In this document: positions 1 through 6,797 of the stretch, piece by piece
Layout of the letters: every line of letters begins with the position of its first letter
How positions within the stretch are numbered: the first letter of the stretch is position 1
Source of the DNA: an uncultured Selenomonadales bacterium
Lineage (GTDB): Bacteria; Bacillota; Negativicutes; Selenomonadales; Selenomonadaceae
DNA length: 18,834 nucleotides
Reading direction: 5' to 3'
Assembly (NCBI GenBank): GCA_937910665.1
Contig: CALEPR010000049.1
Location: 1-18,834, forward strand
Made by a program: the position numbers and the translations under genes
The notes under the pieces: generated by a model
The model's input: the letters and a program-made list of their open reading frames with translations, nothing else
The model's database searches: none
Told to the model about the DNA's origin: nothing

Positions 1-246
1 GTGCAGTTTGAAAAAATTTTTTCCTTGCGAGATTTTTTTAAAAAGTCCTGCGAGGGAATTTTTTTGGAAAGATTTATCAGTGCAGTTTGAAAAAATTTTT
101 TCCTTGCGAGATTTTTTTAAAAAGTCCTGCGAGGAATTTTTTTGGAAAGATTTATCAGCGCAGTTTGAAAAATTTTTTTCCTTGCGAGATTTTTTTAAAA
201 GTCCTGCGAGGGAATTTTTTTGGAAAGATTTATCAGCGCAGTTTGT
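1..246. repeat. Tandem 78/79-bp A/T-tract repeat, three copies plus a stub
   Basis: Three near-identical units lie head to tail at 1-79, 80-157 and 158-235, and the first 10 bases of a fourth follow from 236. Units differ by a few single-base changes: a GGG/GG run, an A6T6 versus A5T7 tract, and GTGCAG versus GCGCAG. Each unit holds the 14-bp palindrome GAAAAAATTTTTTC (or its A5T7 variant) and two further T7 tracts, so the A/T tracts are centred about two helical turns apart. TCCTTGCGAG and GTCCTGCGAGG form an inner imperfect direct repeat. The array starts at the window edge and may extend further left. One frame stays open across it (8-322) because 78 is a multiple of three, but I judge it non-coding. 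Confidence 0.9.
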
Positions 247-273
247 GATTTTACTTTTTCCTGCTTTTATGTT
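243..273 (+). promoter_or_regulatory. Possible promoter of the toxin-antitoxin module
   Basis: A -35-like TTGTGA (243-248) is followed by TTTTAT (265-270, 16-bp spacer) or TATGTT (268-273, 19-bp spacer). The -35 begins where the fourth repeat stub ends, so the upstream A-tracts sit where an UP element would. Neither -10 is strong. This is inferred from position and motif only. Confidence 0.35.
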
Positions 274-314
274 ACACTCTTTTTGGTTTTTAAAGTTTGA
301 AGGAAGTGAACAAG

Positions 315-572
315 ATGACTGACTTGAAAGCTAAAGCGATTAAAATTATTGAAAATTTTCCCGACGACAGAATGGATTATGTTTTGCGTAATTTGGAAAG
401 TTTGCAGGAAAATTTTAAACCTGTTGATAAGGAAGAAAGAAAACGCAGAGCCAATGAGGCGTTGGCTAAAATTTATGAAATTATGACACCATATCGCGAT
501 AAATTTCCAAAAGACTTTGATTGCAAAAAAGAAATGCAAGAATATCGTGAAGAAAGGTATGGCATTGCATGA
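315..572 (+). CDS. Probable antitoxin of a PIN-domain toxin-antitoxin pair
   Basis: This is an 85-residue, highly charged, mostly helical protein. I chose the ATG at 315 because AAGGAAG (300-306) lies 8 bases upstream; an in-frame TTG at 297 has no ribosome site. The N-terminal stretch (KAIKIIENFPDDRMDYVLRN, residues 7-26) has the 'IENLP-D-LDYVL' style of small antitoxin helices. A basic, glutamate-rich middle (EERKRRANEALAK) and a tail ending in EYREERYGIA follow. That tail resembles the toxin-binding ends of VapB-like partners. I cannot name the family. The call rests mainly on size, charge and the ATGA overlap (569-572) with the PIN toxin gene, which is typical of toxin-antitoxin operons. 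Such antitoxins usually neutralise the toxin and repress their own promoter. An accessory protein of unknown role is the alternative. Confidence 0.7.
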   Translation: MTDLKAKAIKIIENFPDDRMDYVLRNLESLQENFKPVDKEERKRRANEALAKIYEIMTPYRDKFPKDFDCKKEMQEYREERYGIA

Positions 573-1000
573 AGGTTCTGATTGACACCAACATAATTAT
601 GGACGAAATTTTGGTGCGTGAGCCGTTTTATAATTATTCGCACATAGTCATTCAAATGTGTGCAGATGAAAAAATTCAAGGATTTTTGGCAGCACATACA
701 ATCACAAATTTGTTTTATATGTTGAGGAAGGAAATTCCGGTCAAAAAACGTCGTGAAATACTTTTGGGTTTATTGGAATTTTTATTTGTCGAATCCATTG
801 ATGCTAAAAAATTGATTCGCGCACTGAGTAACGAAAAATTTAAAGACTTTGAGGACTGTTTGCAGGTTGAATGTGCGACCGGAGTCAAAGCTGATTACAT
901 AATCACGCGCGATAAAAATGATTTTGCAGAAAGTGAAATTCCATGCGTAACGCCCGCAGAATTTCTTAATTTGTTTGATGAATTGGAGGAGAAAATTTAA
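569..1000 (+). CDS. PIN-domain ribonuclease toxin (VapC-like, PIN_3 type)
   Basis: The 143-residue protein spans one PIN domain. Visible acidic residues are Asp6 in VLIDTNIIMD, Asp93/Glu95/Asp96 in KFKDFEDCLQ, and Asp115 and Asp118 in ITRDKNDF. Together these match the Mg2+-binding set of PIN nucleases. The stretch REPFYNYS (17-24) and the AAHTITNLFYMLRK block (41-54) are typical of the PIN_3 subgroup. Family members cleave RNA, often tRNA or rRNA, and are held inactive by the cognate antitoxin encoded just upstream. The start overlaps the antitoxin stop by four bases (ATGA). The stop at 998-1000 touches the pheT start at 1001, and the pheT ribosome site (985-991) lies inside this gene. No catalytic residue is missing, so the toxin looks intact. 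The RNA target cannot be read from sequence. Confidence 0.85.
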   Translation: MKVLIDTNIIMDEILVREPFYNYSHIVIQMCADEKIQGFLAAHTITNLFYMLRKEIPVKKRREILLGLLEFLFVESIDAKKLIRALSNEKFKDFEDCLQVECATGVKADYIITRDKNDFAESEIPCVTPAEFLNLFDELEEKI

Positions 1001-3631
1001 ATGCAAGTTTCTACAAAATGGTTGAAAGATTATCTTGAAATAAATTTGTCGGCGGACGAACTGGCTGAAAAATTTACAATGGCAGGTATTCCTGTAGAAA
1101 ATGTTATCCACGCCGGAGAAGGTTTGGAAAAAGTTATTACAGGTCGAATTGAGGAATTAAAAAAGCATCCCGACTCAGATCATTTGCAAATTTGTCAAAT
1201 GAATGTCGGCGAAAATGATTTACTCCAAATTGTCACCGGTGCGCCGAATGTTGCCGAAGGTCAAGTTGTGCCTGTCGCACTTGTCGGAGCGCATTTGCCG
1301 AACGGTCAAAAAATTTCAAAAGGCAAACTGCGCGGAGTTGCGTCGAATGGTATGCTTTGCTCGGCAGATGAATTGAAACTTGAAATTGAAAATCTTCCTG
1401 AGGAACAGAAAGTTGGAATTTATATTTTGCCTGAAGGTACGCCTGTCGGAGTTCCTGCCGCTGAAGTTTTAGGAATGGACGACGACATTTTGGAATTTGA
1501 ACTTACTGCTAATCGCGGAGATTGTTTTTCAGTTTTTGGACTTGTTCGCGAGGCGGCAGTTTTGCTTGATGAAACTCCAAACTTTCCTGAAATAAAAGTT
1601 CGCGAAGATGATGATAAAAATTCTTCTGACTTGATTGAAATAAAAATCGACGCGCCTGATTTGTGTTCAAGATTTTCTGCGCGAGTTTTGACTGATGTAA
1701 AACTTTTTCCTTCGCCTGAATGGATGCAAAAGCGTCTTGAAGGCGCAGGAATCAGAGCGATTAACAATGTTGTTGACGTGACAAATTTTGTTATGGTTGA
1801 ACTCGGGCAGCCGATGCATGCTTATGACTATGACGAAGTTGCAGGAAAAATTTTGAATGCTCGCCGCGCTGTCACAGGTGAACAACTTCACACGCTCGAC
1901 GATTCAAACAGATTGGCGAAAGGCGATGAACTTGTTATTGCCGACGCAGAAAAAGCTGCCGGTCTTGCAGGAGTCATGGGCGGTTTTGAAACTGAAATTA
2001 CAGACAAAACTAAAACTGTTGTGCTTGAGGCGGCGAGTTTTAATTCTGCCTCAATTCGCAGAACTTCTCGCGCAGTCGGTTTGCACTCGGAAGCCTCCGG
2101 AAGATTTGAACGCGGAGTAAATACAAATGCAACTGTCACAGCTTTGGACAGAGCCGCGCAACTTCTTCAAGACATGGGAGCTTGTAAAGTTTGCAAAGGA
2201 ATTGTTGACAATTATCCTGCGCCGAAATCTGAAATCAAAGTTCAATTCACTGCAAAACAAATTAACGACAGACTTGGAACAAATTTATCGGAAAATGAAA
2301 TTGTAAAAATTTTGTCGTCGCTCGGTTTTAAAATTTCCGAAGTCATCGGTGAAGTTGACAGCGATGAAGTTTTTGACAAAATTTCTTTCGCGGCGAAACA
2401 TTTTGCAAAATCGGCGAAGGAACTCGCGCAAAATTCCGAAGTTGACGACTTTGTTAAAAATATCGGCTCGACTGTCGGCGAACTAATTAACCGCAGTAAA
2501 TCTGTTTCCTCGACGACTTATGAAGCAGTTGTTCCCGACTGGCGAAATGATGTTACAATTCCTGAAGATTTGTCGGAAGAAGTTGCGAGAATTTACGGCT
2601 TTGACAAAATTCCCGTGACTTTGCCGAAAGGTTCGCAACAAGGCAGGCAGTCGAAAATTCAAAACTTCACAGACAAAATTAAATTTATTCTGACGAGTTT
2701 GGGAATGAATGAGGAAACTTCTTTCGCGTTCACAAGTCAAGAAACTTTTGATAAATTGCAAATTCCTGCCGACAGTGAACTTAGAAATGCCGTGCCGATT
2801 ATGAATCCTTTGACAGATGAAAATCCCCTCTTGAGGACAAATTTGCTCGGTTCGATTTTAGAAAATGCAGCGCGGAATTTTTCACGCAAGAATGAAGATG
2901 TTCGACTTTTTGAAATTGCGCCGGTTTTCTTTCCGAAAAATTTGCCTGTGACCGAATTGCCTGACGAAGTTCAAAAACTTGTCGGCTTGATCATGGGACG
3001 CAGAGAGCCGAAAGGTTGGACGCAAAATTCTGCTGAAGTAGATTTTTATGACGCGAAAGGAATTGTCGAGGAACTCTTTGCACAATTAGGAATTAGAAAT
3101 TATGAATTGGGAATTGGCGACGACAAAAAAAATTCCTCACTCCTCACTCCTCATTCCTCATTTTCTTTGCATCCCGGTAAAACTGCTTTCTTCAAAAAAG
3201 GTCGTGAAGTTTTGGCGACGGTCGGAGAAGTTCATCCTGCAGTAGCGGAGAATTTTGGAATTGCGAAAAAAATTTTTGTCTTTGAATGTGATATTGCAAC
3301 TTTGATGAAATGTGCGGCGAAAAAATTTAGTTTTGAATCTTTGCCGAAGTATCCTGCAATTTCCCGCGACTTGGCAATTTTGGTTGATAAAAATGTTGCT
3401 GCCGGCGAAGTGGAAAAAGTTATTTCAAAGTCGGCAGGAAAATTTTTCAACGGCGTTACACTTTTCGATGTCTACACCGGCGACAGAATTTCTGCAGATA
3501 AAAAATCTTTGGCGTTCGCAATTAAATTCCAGTCGAATGAACGCACTTTAAAAGATGAAGAAGCTGACGATGCTTTTAAAAATATTTTGGCGCAGGTTGA
3601 AAAAACTTTCGGAGCAGAACTTAGAAGTTGA
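1001..3631 (+). CDS. pheT: Phenylalanine-tRNA ligase beta subunit
   Basis: This is the beta chain of the cytoplasmic (alpha-beta)2 enzyme that charges tRNA-Phe. It opens with MQVSTKWLKDYL and then has a tRNA-binding EMAP/OB domain (about 40-155, with HPDSDHLQICQMNVG). The B3/B4 region has SEASGRFERGV near 363-373. B5 runs from about 405 to 540 (VPDWRNDV, DLSEEVARIYGFDKIP), and a catalytic-like core and anticodon-binding FDX domain (LPKYPAISRDLAILVD, GVTLFDVYTGD) follow. At 876 residues it exceeds the usual 790-820. Two insertions account for the excess: a helical, charged stretch at about 446-506 inside B5, and a repeat-derived stretch at about 695-722. Start ATG 1001 has GGAGGAG at 985-991. 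No pheS lies between the left edge and pheT; if it is upstream, the toxin-antitoxin pair and repeats separate the two subunit genes. Confidence 0.97.
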   Translation: MQVSTKWLKDYLEINLSADELAEKFTMAGIPVENVIHAGEGLEKVITGRIEELKKHPDSDHLQICQMNVGENDLLQIVTGAPNVAEGQVVPVALVGAHLPNGQKISKGKLRGVASNGMLCSADELKLEIENLPEEQKVGIYILPEGTPVGVPAAEVLGMDDDILEFELTANRGDCFSVFGLVREAAVLLDETPNFPEIKVREDDDKNSSDLIEIKIDAPDLCSRFSARVLTDVKLFPSPEWMQKRLEGAGIRAINNVVDVTNFVMVELGQPMHAYDYDEVAGKILNARRAVTGEQLHTLDDSNRLAKGDELVIADAEKAAGLAGVMGGFETEITDKTKTVVLEAASFNSASIRRTSRAVGLHSEASGRFERGVNTNATVTALDRAAQLLQDMGACKVCKGIVDNYPAPKSEIKVQFTAKQINDRLGTNLSENEIVKILSSLGFKISEVIGEVDSDEVFDKISFAAKHFAKSAKELAQNSEVDDFVKNIGSTVGELINRSKSVSSTTYEAVVPDWRNDVTIPEDLSEEVARIYGFDKIPVTLPKGSQQGRQSKIQNFTDKIKFILTSLGMNEETSFAFTSQETFDKLQIPADSELRNAVPIMNPLTDENPLLRTNLLGSILENAARNFSRKNEDVRLFEIAPVFFPKNLPVTELPDEVQKLVGLIMGRREPKGWTQNSAEVDFYDAKGIVEELFAQLGIRNYELGIGDDKKNSSLLTPHSSFSLHPGKTAFFKKGREVLATVGEVHPAVAENFGIAKKIFVFECDIATLMKCAAKKFSFESLPKYPAISRDLAILVDKNVAAGEVEKVISKSAGKFFNGVTLFDVYTGDRISADKKSLAFAIKFQSNERTLKDEEADDAFKNILAQVEKTFGAELRS
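3084..3162 (+). repeat. Palindromic repeat element inside pheT
   Basis: An A/G-rich left arm (3084-3115, starting AATTAGGAATTAGAAATTAT) faces a C/T-rich right arm (3131-3162, starting AATTCCTCACTCCTCACTCC). About 23 of 32 positions are complementary. The same kind of hairpin, with close word matches (AATTAGGAATTAG, ACTCCTCACTCCT), sits between ptsH and ptsI. Here it is read in frame as residues about 695-722, including RNYELGI and NSSLLTPHSSF, in a linker just before the conserved LHPGKTA stretch. I infer a mobile or expanding palindromic repeat that entered a tolerant loop. Confidence 0.75.
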
Positions 3632-3642
3632 GGTGAATGCGT

Positions 3643-3906
3643 ATGGACGAAAAAAAATCAGGCGAACCGCAACGAGTTGAAGTCGAAATTTACGGCGAAA
3701 TTTACCGTTTGAAAACGGACGACCCCGACGGCTTGAATAGAATTGTGCAAATGGTTGATTCAACCATGAAATCAGTCGCACAGAATACCAGAACTTTTGC
3801 GGGAAGTCGAATTGCAGTTTTGGCTGCGCTAAAAATCTCTGAAGACTATATGCAACTGAAAAAAGATTACGATGAACTTTTAGCTTTGCTCGATGAAAAT
3901 AAATAA
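3643..3906 (+). CDS. zapA: Cell division protein ZapA-like (FtsZ-ring associated)
   Basis: This protein of 87 residues matches the short ZapA family. An N-terminal beta-rich part (VEVEIYGEIYRLKTDDPDGL) is followed by the characteristic helix IVQMVDSTMKSVAQ. A long C-terminal helix then holds RIAVLAALKISEDYMQLKKD, which forms the dimer coiled coil. ZapA crosslinks FtsZ protofilaments at mid-cell. I chose ATG 3643 because AGGTG (3631-3635) lies 7 bases upstream; the ATG at 3637 is one base from that site, too close. The gene begins 11 bases after the pheT stop, so the two are almost certainly co-transcribed. A terminator follows at 3925-3960. The pheT-zapA order is common in Firmicutes. Confidence 0.88.
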   Translation: MDEKKSGEPQRVEVEIYGEIYRLKTDDPDGLNRIVQMVDSTMKSVAQNTRTFAGSRIAVLAALKISEDYMQLKKDYDELLALLDENK

Positions 3907-3924
3907 TAAAAAAAATTACTCATG

Positions 3925-3960
3925 AAAAAAACTCCGCTAACTAAGGAGGAGATTTTTTTT
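3925..3960 (+). terminator. Intrinsic terminator of the pheT-zapA unit
   Basis: A run of As and CTCC faces GGAG, one A bulge and eight Ts, around a loop of about 12 bases. The GC core is only four pairs, so it is a modest terminator. It lies 18 bases after the zapA stop. Confidence 0.65.
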
Positions 3961-3982
3961 ATTTTCTTTTCGGACACATTTA

Positions 3983-4081
3983 GAACTTGTGTTCACAAGT
4001 TTCAGGGATAAGGGTTAAGGGATAAGGAAAACTTAAATCCTTTGGACTAAATCCTATTCCCTGCAACTGTGAATACAGCTT
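3983..4081. repeat. Large imperfect palindrome (MITE- or REP-like)
   Basis: The spacer between zapA and the flavoprotein gene holds a near-100-bp imperfect inverted repeat. The outer arms are related: ACTTGTGTTCACAAGTTTCA on the left versus the reverse complement of CTGCAACTGTGAATACAGCT on the right. The inner arms AGGGATAAGGGTTAAGG (4004-4020) and ACTAAATCCTATTCCCT (4046-4062) are also roughly complementary. A smaller perfect hairpin (AACTTGTG at 3984-3991, TT, CACAAGTT at 3994-4001) sits within the left arm. It encodes nothing I recognise, and it lies beyond the zapA terminator. Its mobile or repeated nature is inference. Confidence 0.6.
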
Positions 4082-4128
4082 TTTAAATAAGACAAAAAAA
4101 ATTAAAAATTTTTTAGGAGGAATTTTTA

Positions 4129-4746
4129 ATGAAGGTTTTAATTATTAACGGCTCGCCGCACTCGAAAGGCAACACGGCGACTGCTTTGAATGAAATGGTA
4201 AAAATTTTCGACAGCGAAGAAATTGAGAGCAGAATTATTCACGTCGGAAATAAACTTGTGCGCGGCTGTATCGCTTGCGGAAAATGTCATGAACTTGGGT
4301 CTTGTGTCTTTAAAGATATTGTGAATGAAACTGCTCCGCTTTTCGAGGAGGCGGACGGTCTGGTTGTCGGAACGCCTGTTTATTATGCGTCGGCGAATGC
4401 GACGACTATTGCATTTCTTGACAGACTTTTTTTCAGTACGCATTTTGATAAAACAATGAAAGTAGGAGCAGGAGTTGTTATCGCTCGCCGCGCAGGTACG
4501 ACTGCAACTTTTGACGAGCTGAATAAATATTTTTCGATAAGTCAGATGCCGATTGCCACCAGTCAATATTGGAATAATGGTTTCGGTCTTTCGGAAGGCG
4601 AAGTAATTCAGGACGGCGAAGGTTTGCAGACGATGAGGATACTTGCGAGGAATATGATTTTCTTGATGAAAAGTATCGCGCTCGGCAAAGAAAAATTTGG
4701 TTTGCCGAAAAAAGAAGAATGGATTGTCACTAACTTCATCAGATAA
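4129..4746 (+). CDS. NAD(P)H-dependent FMN oxidoreductase / iron-sulfur flavoprotein-like
   Basis: This 205-residue protein has a flavodoxin-like fold. The opening KVLIINGSPHSKGNTATAL (2-20) is the FMN-phosphate loop of the NADPH-dependent FMN reductase family. GTPVYYASANATTIAFLDR (81-99) matches the second flavin-contact segment. A cysteine cluster, Cys47, Cys50, Cys53 and Cys59 (CIACGKCHELGSC), follows the first domain half. That placement is typical of iron-sulfur flavoproteins and may hold a 4Fe-4S cluster or redox thiols. The protein is expected to be cytosolic. AGGAGG (4115-4120) is 8 bases before ATG 4129. It leads a plus-strand run with metN and metI; the 27-base gap to metN suggests co-transcription. 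The substrate is unknown, and a role linked to methionine or sulfur uptake is only inferred from context. Confidence 0.85.
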   Translation: MKVLIINGSPHSKGNTATALNEMVKIFDSEEIESRIIHVGNKLVRGCIACGKCHELGSCVFKDIVNETAPLFEEADGLVVGTPVYYASANATTIAFLDRLFFSTHFDKTMKVGAGVVIARRAGTTATFDELNKYFSISQMPIATSQYWNNGFGLSEGEVIQDGEGLQTMRILARNMIFLMKSIALGKEKFGLPKKEEWIVTNFIR

Positions 4747-4773
4747 AAATTTTTTGAACTTGGAGCTGAAGGA

Positions 4774-5910
4774 ATGATTAAACTTTCAAAGATTGAAAAA
4801 ATTTACAAAGGAGCGTCGGGAAATGTTCACGCCTTGAAAGGAATTGACTTGAACATTGAGCGCGGAGAAATTTATGGAATTATCGGACTTAGCGGCGCAG
4901 GAAAGTCAACTCTTGTTCGCTGCATAAATATGTTGGAGCGTCCGACTGCCGGAGAAGTTTTTGTCGATGGTCAGGACATGACAAAACTTTCTGAAAGCGA
5001 ACTGCGCAGGGCGAGAAAAAATATCGGAATGATTTTTCAGCACTTCAATTTGTTGAGTTCGGCGACGGTTTACGAAAATATTGCGTTTCCTCTCACGCTG
5101 TCGAAAACTCCTTCAGCCGAGATTGAAAAAAAAGTTCGTCCTCTCCTCGAACTTGTCGGACTGAGTGACAAAGCAAATCAATATCCCGCTCAACTTTCCG
5201 GCGGACAAAAACAGCGCGTCGGAATTGCCCGCGCTCTTGCATCAGATCCAAAAATTTTGCTCTGCGACGAAGCGACTTCAGCTTTAGATCCGCAAACTAC
5301 AAAATCAATTCTTGCGCTGATTAAAGACATCAACAAAAAATTAAAATTAACTGTCGTCGTCATCACTCACGAAATGCAAGTCATTAAAGAAATTTGCGAC
5401 AAGGTTGCAGTAATTTCTGACGGCGTGATTGCAGAGCGCGGTTCGGTTCTGGAAGTTTTCACAAATCCAAAACATTCAATCACGAAAGAATTTATCAGCG
5501 TCCTCTTGTCCAATGAACTTCCTGCGGCTTTTCGAGGAAATGAAATTTCTAAAGAAAAAACTCCCGGCAGTTTGCTTTTGTTGCGATTAACTTTTCTCGG
5601 AGAAAAGGCAGATGATCCTGTTCTTGCCGAGATGATTCGAAATTGCAAAGGTTTGGAGTGTACAATGCTTTTTGGAAATTTGGATGAAATTCACGGAGTG
5701 CCTTTCGGCAGATTTATTGTCGGTTTCAGCGCAAGCGTGACGCTTGACCCTGTTGACGCGTCAAATAATTCAACAGACAAAGTTGACAGCCGCGCATTAG
5801 AAGCAGATTCTGAAAAAATTATTCAAAATGCGCTGGATTTTTTAAATACAAAAGATGTTCGCGTGGAGGTGATCGGTTATGTCCGCAGAAATAATTCCAC
5901 TGTTGAGTAA
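4774..5910 (+). CDS. metN: Methionine ABC transporter ATP-binding protein with C-terminal NIL domain
   Basis: MetN powers uptake of D/L-methionine through MetI. The ATPase part shows Walker A GLSGAGKST (38-46), the Q-loop Gln89 in MIFQHFNLL, the signature LSGGQ (141-145), Walker B ILLCDE (161-166) and the H-loop His199. The early FNLLSSATVYENIAFPL stretch is typical of MetN. From about 265 to 370 is the NIL domain (SLLLLRLTFLGE ... DVRVEVIGYV), which senses methionine in known members. At 378 residues it is longer than the usual 340-350. An extra Asp/Ser/Asn-rich stretch at about 319-346 in NIL accounts for most of the excess. The last 11 codons overlap metI by 32 bases. GGAG at 4762-4765 serves ATG 4774. 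No S-box or T-box is visible upstream. Confidence 0.93.
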   Translation: MIKLSKIEKIYKGASGNVHALKGIDLNIERGEIYGIIGLSGAGKSTLVRCINMLERPTAGEVFVDGQDMTKLSESELRRARKNIGMIFQHFNLLSSATVYENIAFPLTLSKTPSAEIEKKVRPLLELVGLSDKANQYPAQLSGGQKQRVGIARALASDPKILLCDEATSALDPQTTKSILALIKDINKKLKLTVVVITHEMQVIKEICDKVAVISDGVIAERGSVLEVFTNPKHSITKEFISVLLSNELPAAFRGNEISKEKTPGSLLLLRLTFLGEKADDPVLAEMIRNCKGLECTMLFGNLDEIHGVPFGRFIVGFSASVTLDPVDASNNSTDKVDSRALEADSEKIIQNALDFLNTKDVRVEVIGYVRRNNSTVE

Positions 5911-6532
5911 AGCACTCGGCGAAACAATTTACATGGTGATAGTTTCGATGATAATCGCGTCGATAATCGGAGTGCCGCTCGGAGTTCTCCTCCACACGAC
6001 TGACAAGGGACAGATTTTGGAAAGTTTGCCGCTCAATCAAACAGTCGGCTCGATCGTCAATGCAATTCGCTCGATACCATTTATAATTTTGATGGTCGCG
6101 ATAATTCCGCTGACAAGATTTTTGGTCGGCTCGGCGATAGGGACGACGGCGGCAATAGTTCCTCTGGTCGTCGCGTCAATTCCGTTCATTGGCAGACAGG
6201 TTGAAACTTCGCTGAAAGAAGTTCCTGCGGGATTAGTTGAGGCGGCTCAGTCAATGGGTGCGACTCCCACTCAAATTATCTCAAAAGTTTTGTTGCCGGA
6301 AGCGATGCCGGGAATAATTTCGCAGCTGACGACAGTTATAATTGCTTTGGTCGGAGAATCGGCGATGGCGGGAGCGATTGGCGGCGGCGGACTTGGCGAC
6401 TTGGCAATTCGCTACGGCTATCAAAGATTTCGTCCCGAAGTAATGTTGGCGACGGTTGTAGTTCTAATTGTTCTGGTTCAACTTGTGCAGTTCGCCGGAA
6501 ATACTTTGTCAAAAAAATTAAATAAGCGTTGA
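5879..6532 (+). CDS. metI: Methionine ABC transporter permease
   Basis: This is an inner-membrane permease of 217 residues with about five hydrophobic spans (roughly 15-40, 50-80, 85-105, 140-165 and 185-208). It holds the coupling EAA loop (VEAAQSMGATPTQIISKVLLPEA begins at about 130), which docks on MetN, and a GGGGLGDLAIRYGYQRF segment characteristic of MetI. GGAGGTG (5865-5871) lies 7 bases before ATG 5879, within metN, so the two genes overlap by 32 bases and are probably translationally coupled. The binding lipoprotein MetQ normally completes the system. It is not in the 265 bases downstream and must be encoded elsewhere or replaced by another binding protein. Confidence 0.94.
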   Translation: MSAEIIPLLSKALGETIYMVIVSMIIASIIGVPLGVLLHTTDKGQILESLPLNQTVGSIVNAIRSIPFIILMVAIIPLTRFLVGSAIGTTAAIVPLVVASIPFIGRQVETSLKEVPAGLVEAAQSMGATPTQIISKVLLPEAMPGIISQLTTVIIALVGESAMAGAIGGGGLGDLAIRYGYQRFRPEVMLATVVVLIVLVQLVQFAGNTLSKKLNKR

Positions 6533-6797
6533 AAAATTTTTCGGTTGCAAAAAAATATTCTTCAGAAATTTACACTGTGGGGAAAAATTTTTTTAGTTGA
6601 ATTATGAATCTTGCGAACAACTTGAGTGCGAATTTTTGAAGGAGGAAAAATTTTTTATGGAATTTAAAAACTGTGCGCGGGTAAATTTCTGATTCGGAAG
6701 TTCCTGCAGATATTTTCGGCGATTAAAATTCTAAAAAAATTTTTATATTTTTTCGAGTAAAGACAAAGTTAAAAAAATTATTGGAAGGAAAATTTTT
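6533..6797 (+). other. Spacer metI-ade with two 11-codon ORFs; no clear gene
   Basis: This AT-rich 265-base spacer has several A(n)T(n) tracts. A strong ribosome site (AAGGAGGAAAAATTTTTT) precedes ATG 6657, but that frame stops after 11 codons (MEFKNCARVNF). Another 11-codon frame, MNLANNLSANF, stops just before that site. In a different frame, DSEVPADIFGD ends before 6730, so a small decayed gene is possible. There is no hairpin plus T-run that I would call a terminator, and the conserved core of a purine riboswitch is absent although an adenine deaminase follows. Confidence 0.35.

Noticed and set aside
1..246. CRISPR-like array
   Set aside because: The units are contiguous with no unique spacers, and no cas genes are present.
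8..322. 104-codon open frame over the tandem repeats, giving a 26-residue repeat
   Set aside because: It is open because the unit is 78 bp; it starts at TTG with no ribosome site, overlaps the antitoxin start, and is composed of A/T tracts.
3961..4128. S-box or T-box leader for the metN cluster
   Set aside because: The spacer folds as a simple palindrome; no T-box TGGNACCGCG or S-box core is present.
5750..5764. Perfect palindrome TTGACGCGTCAA inside metN
   Set aside because: It is short, in coding sequence, and easily explained by chance; no operator context.
6533..6797. Purine riboswitch before the adenine deaminase
   Set aside because: No conserved three-way-junction core or anti-terminator/terminator pair can be seen.
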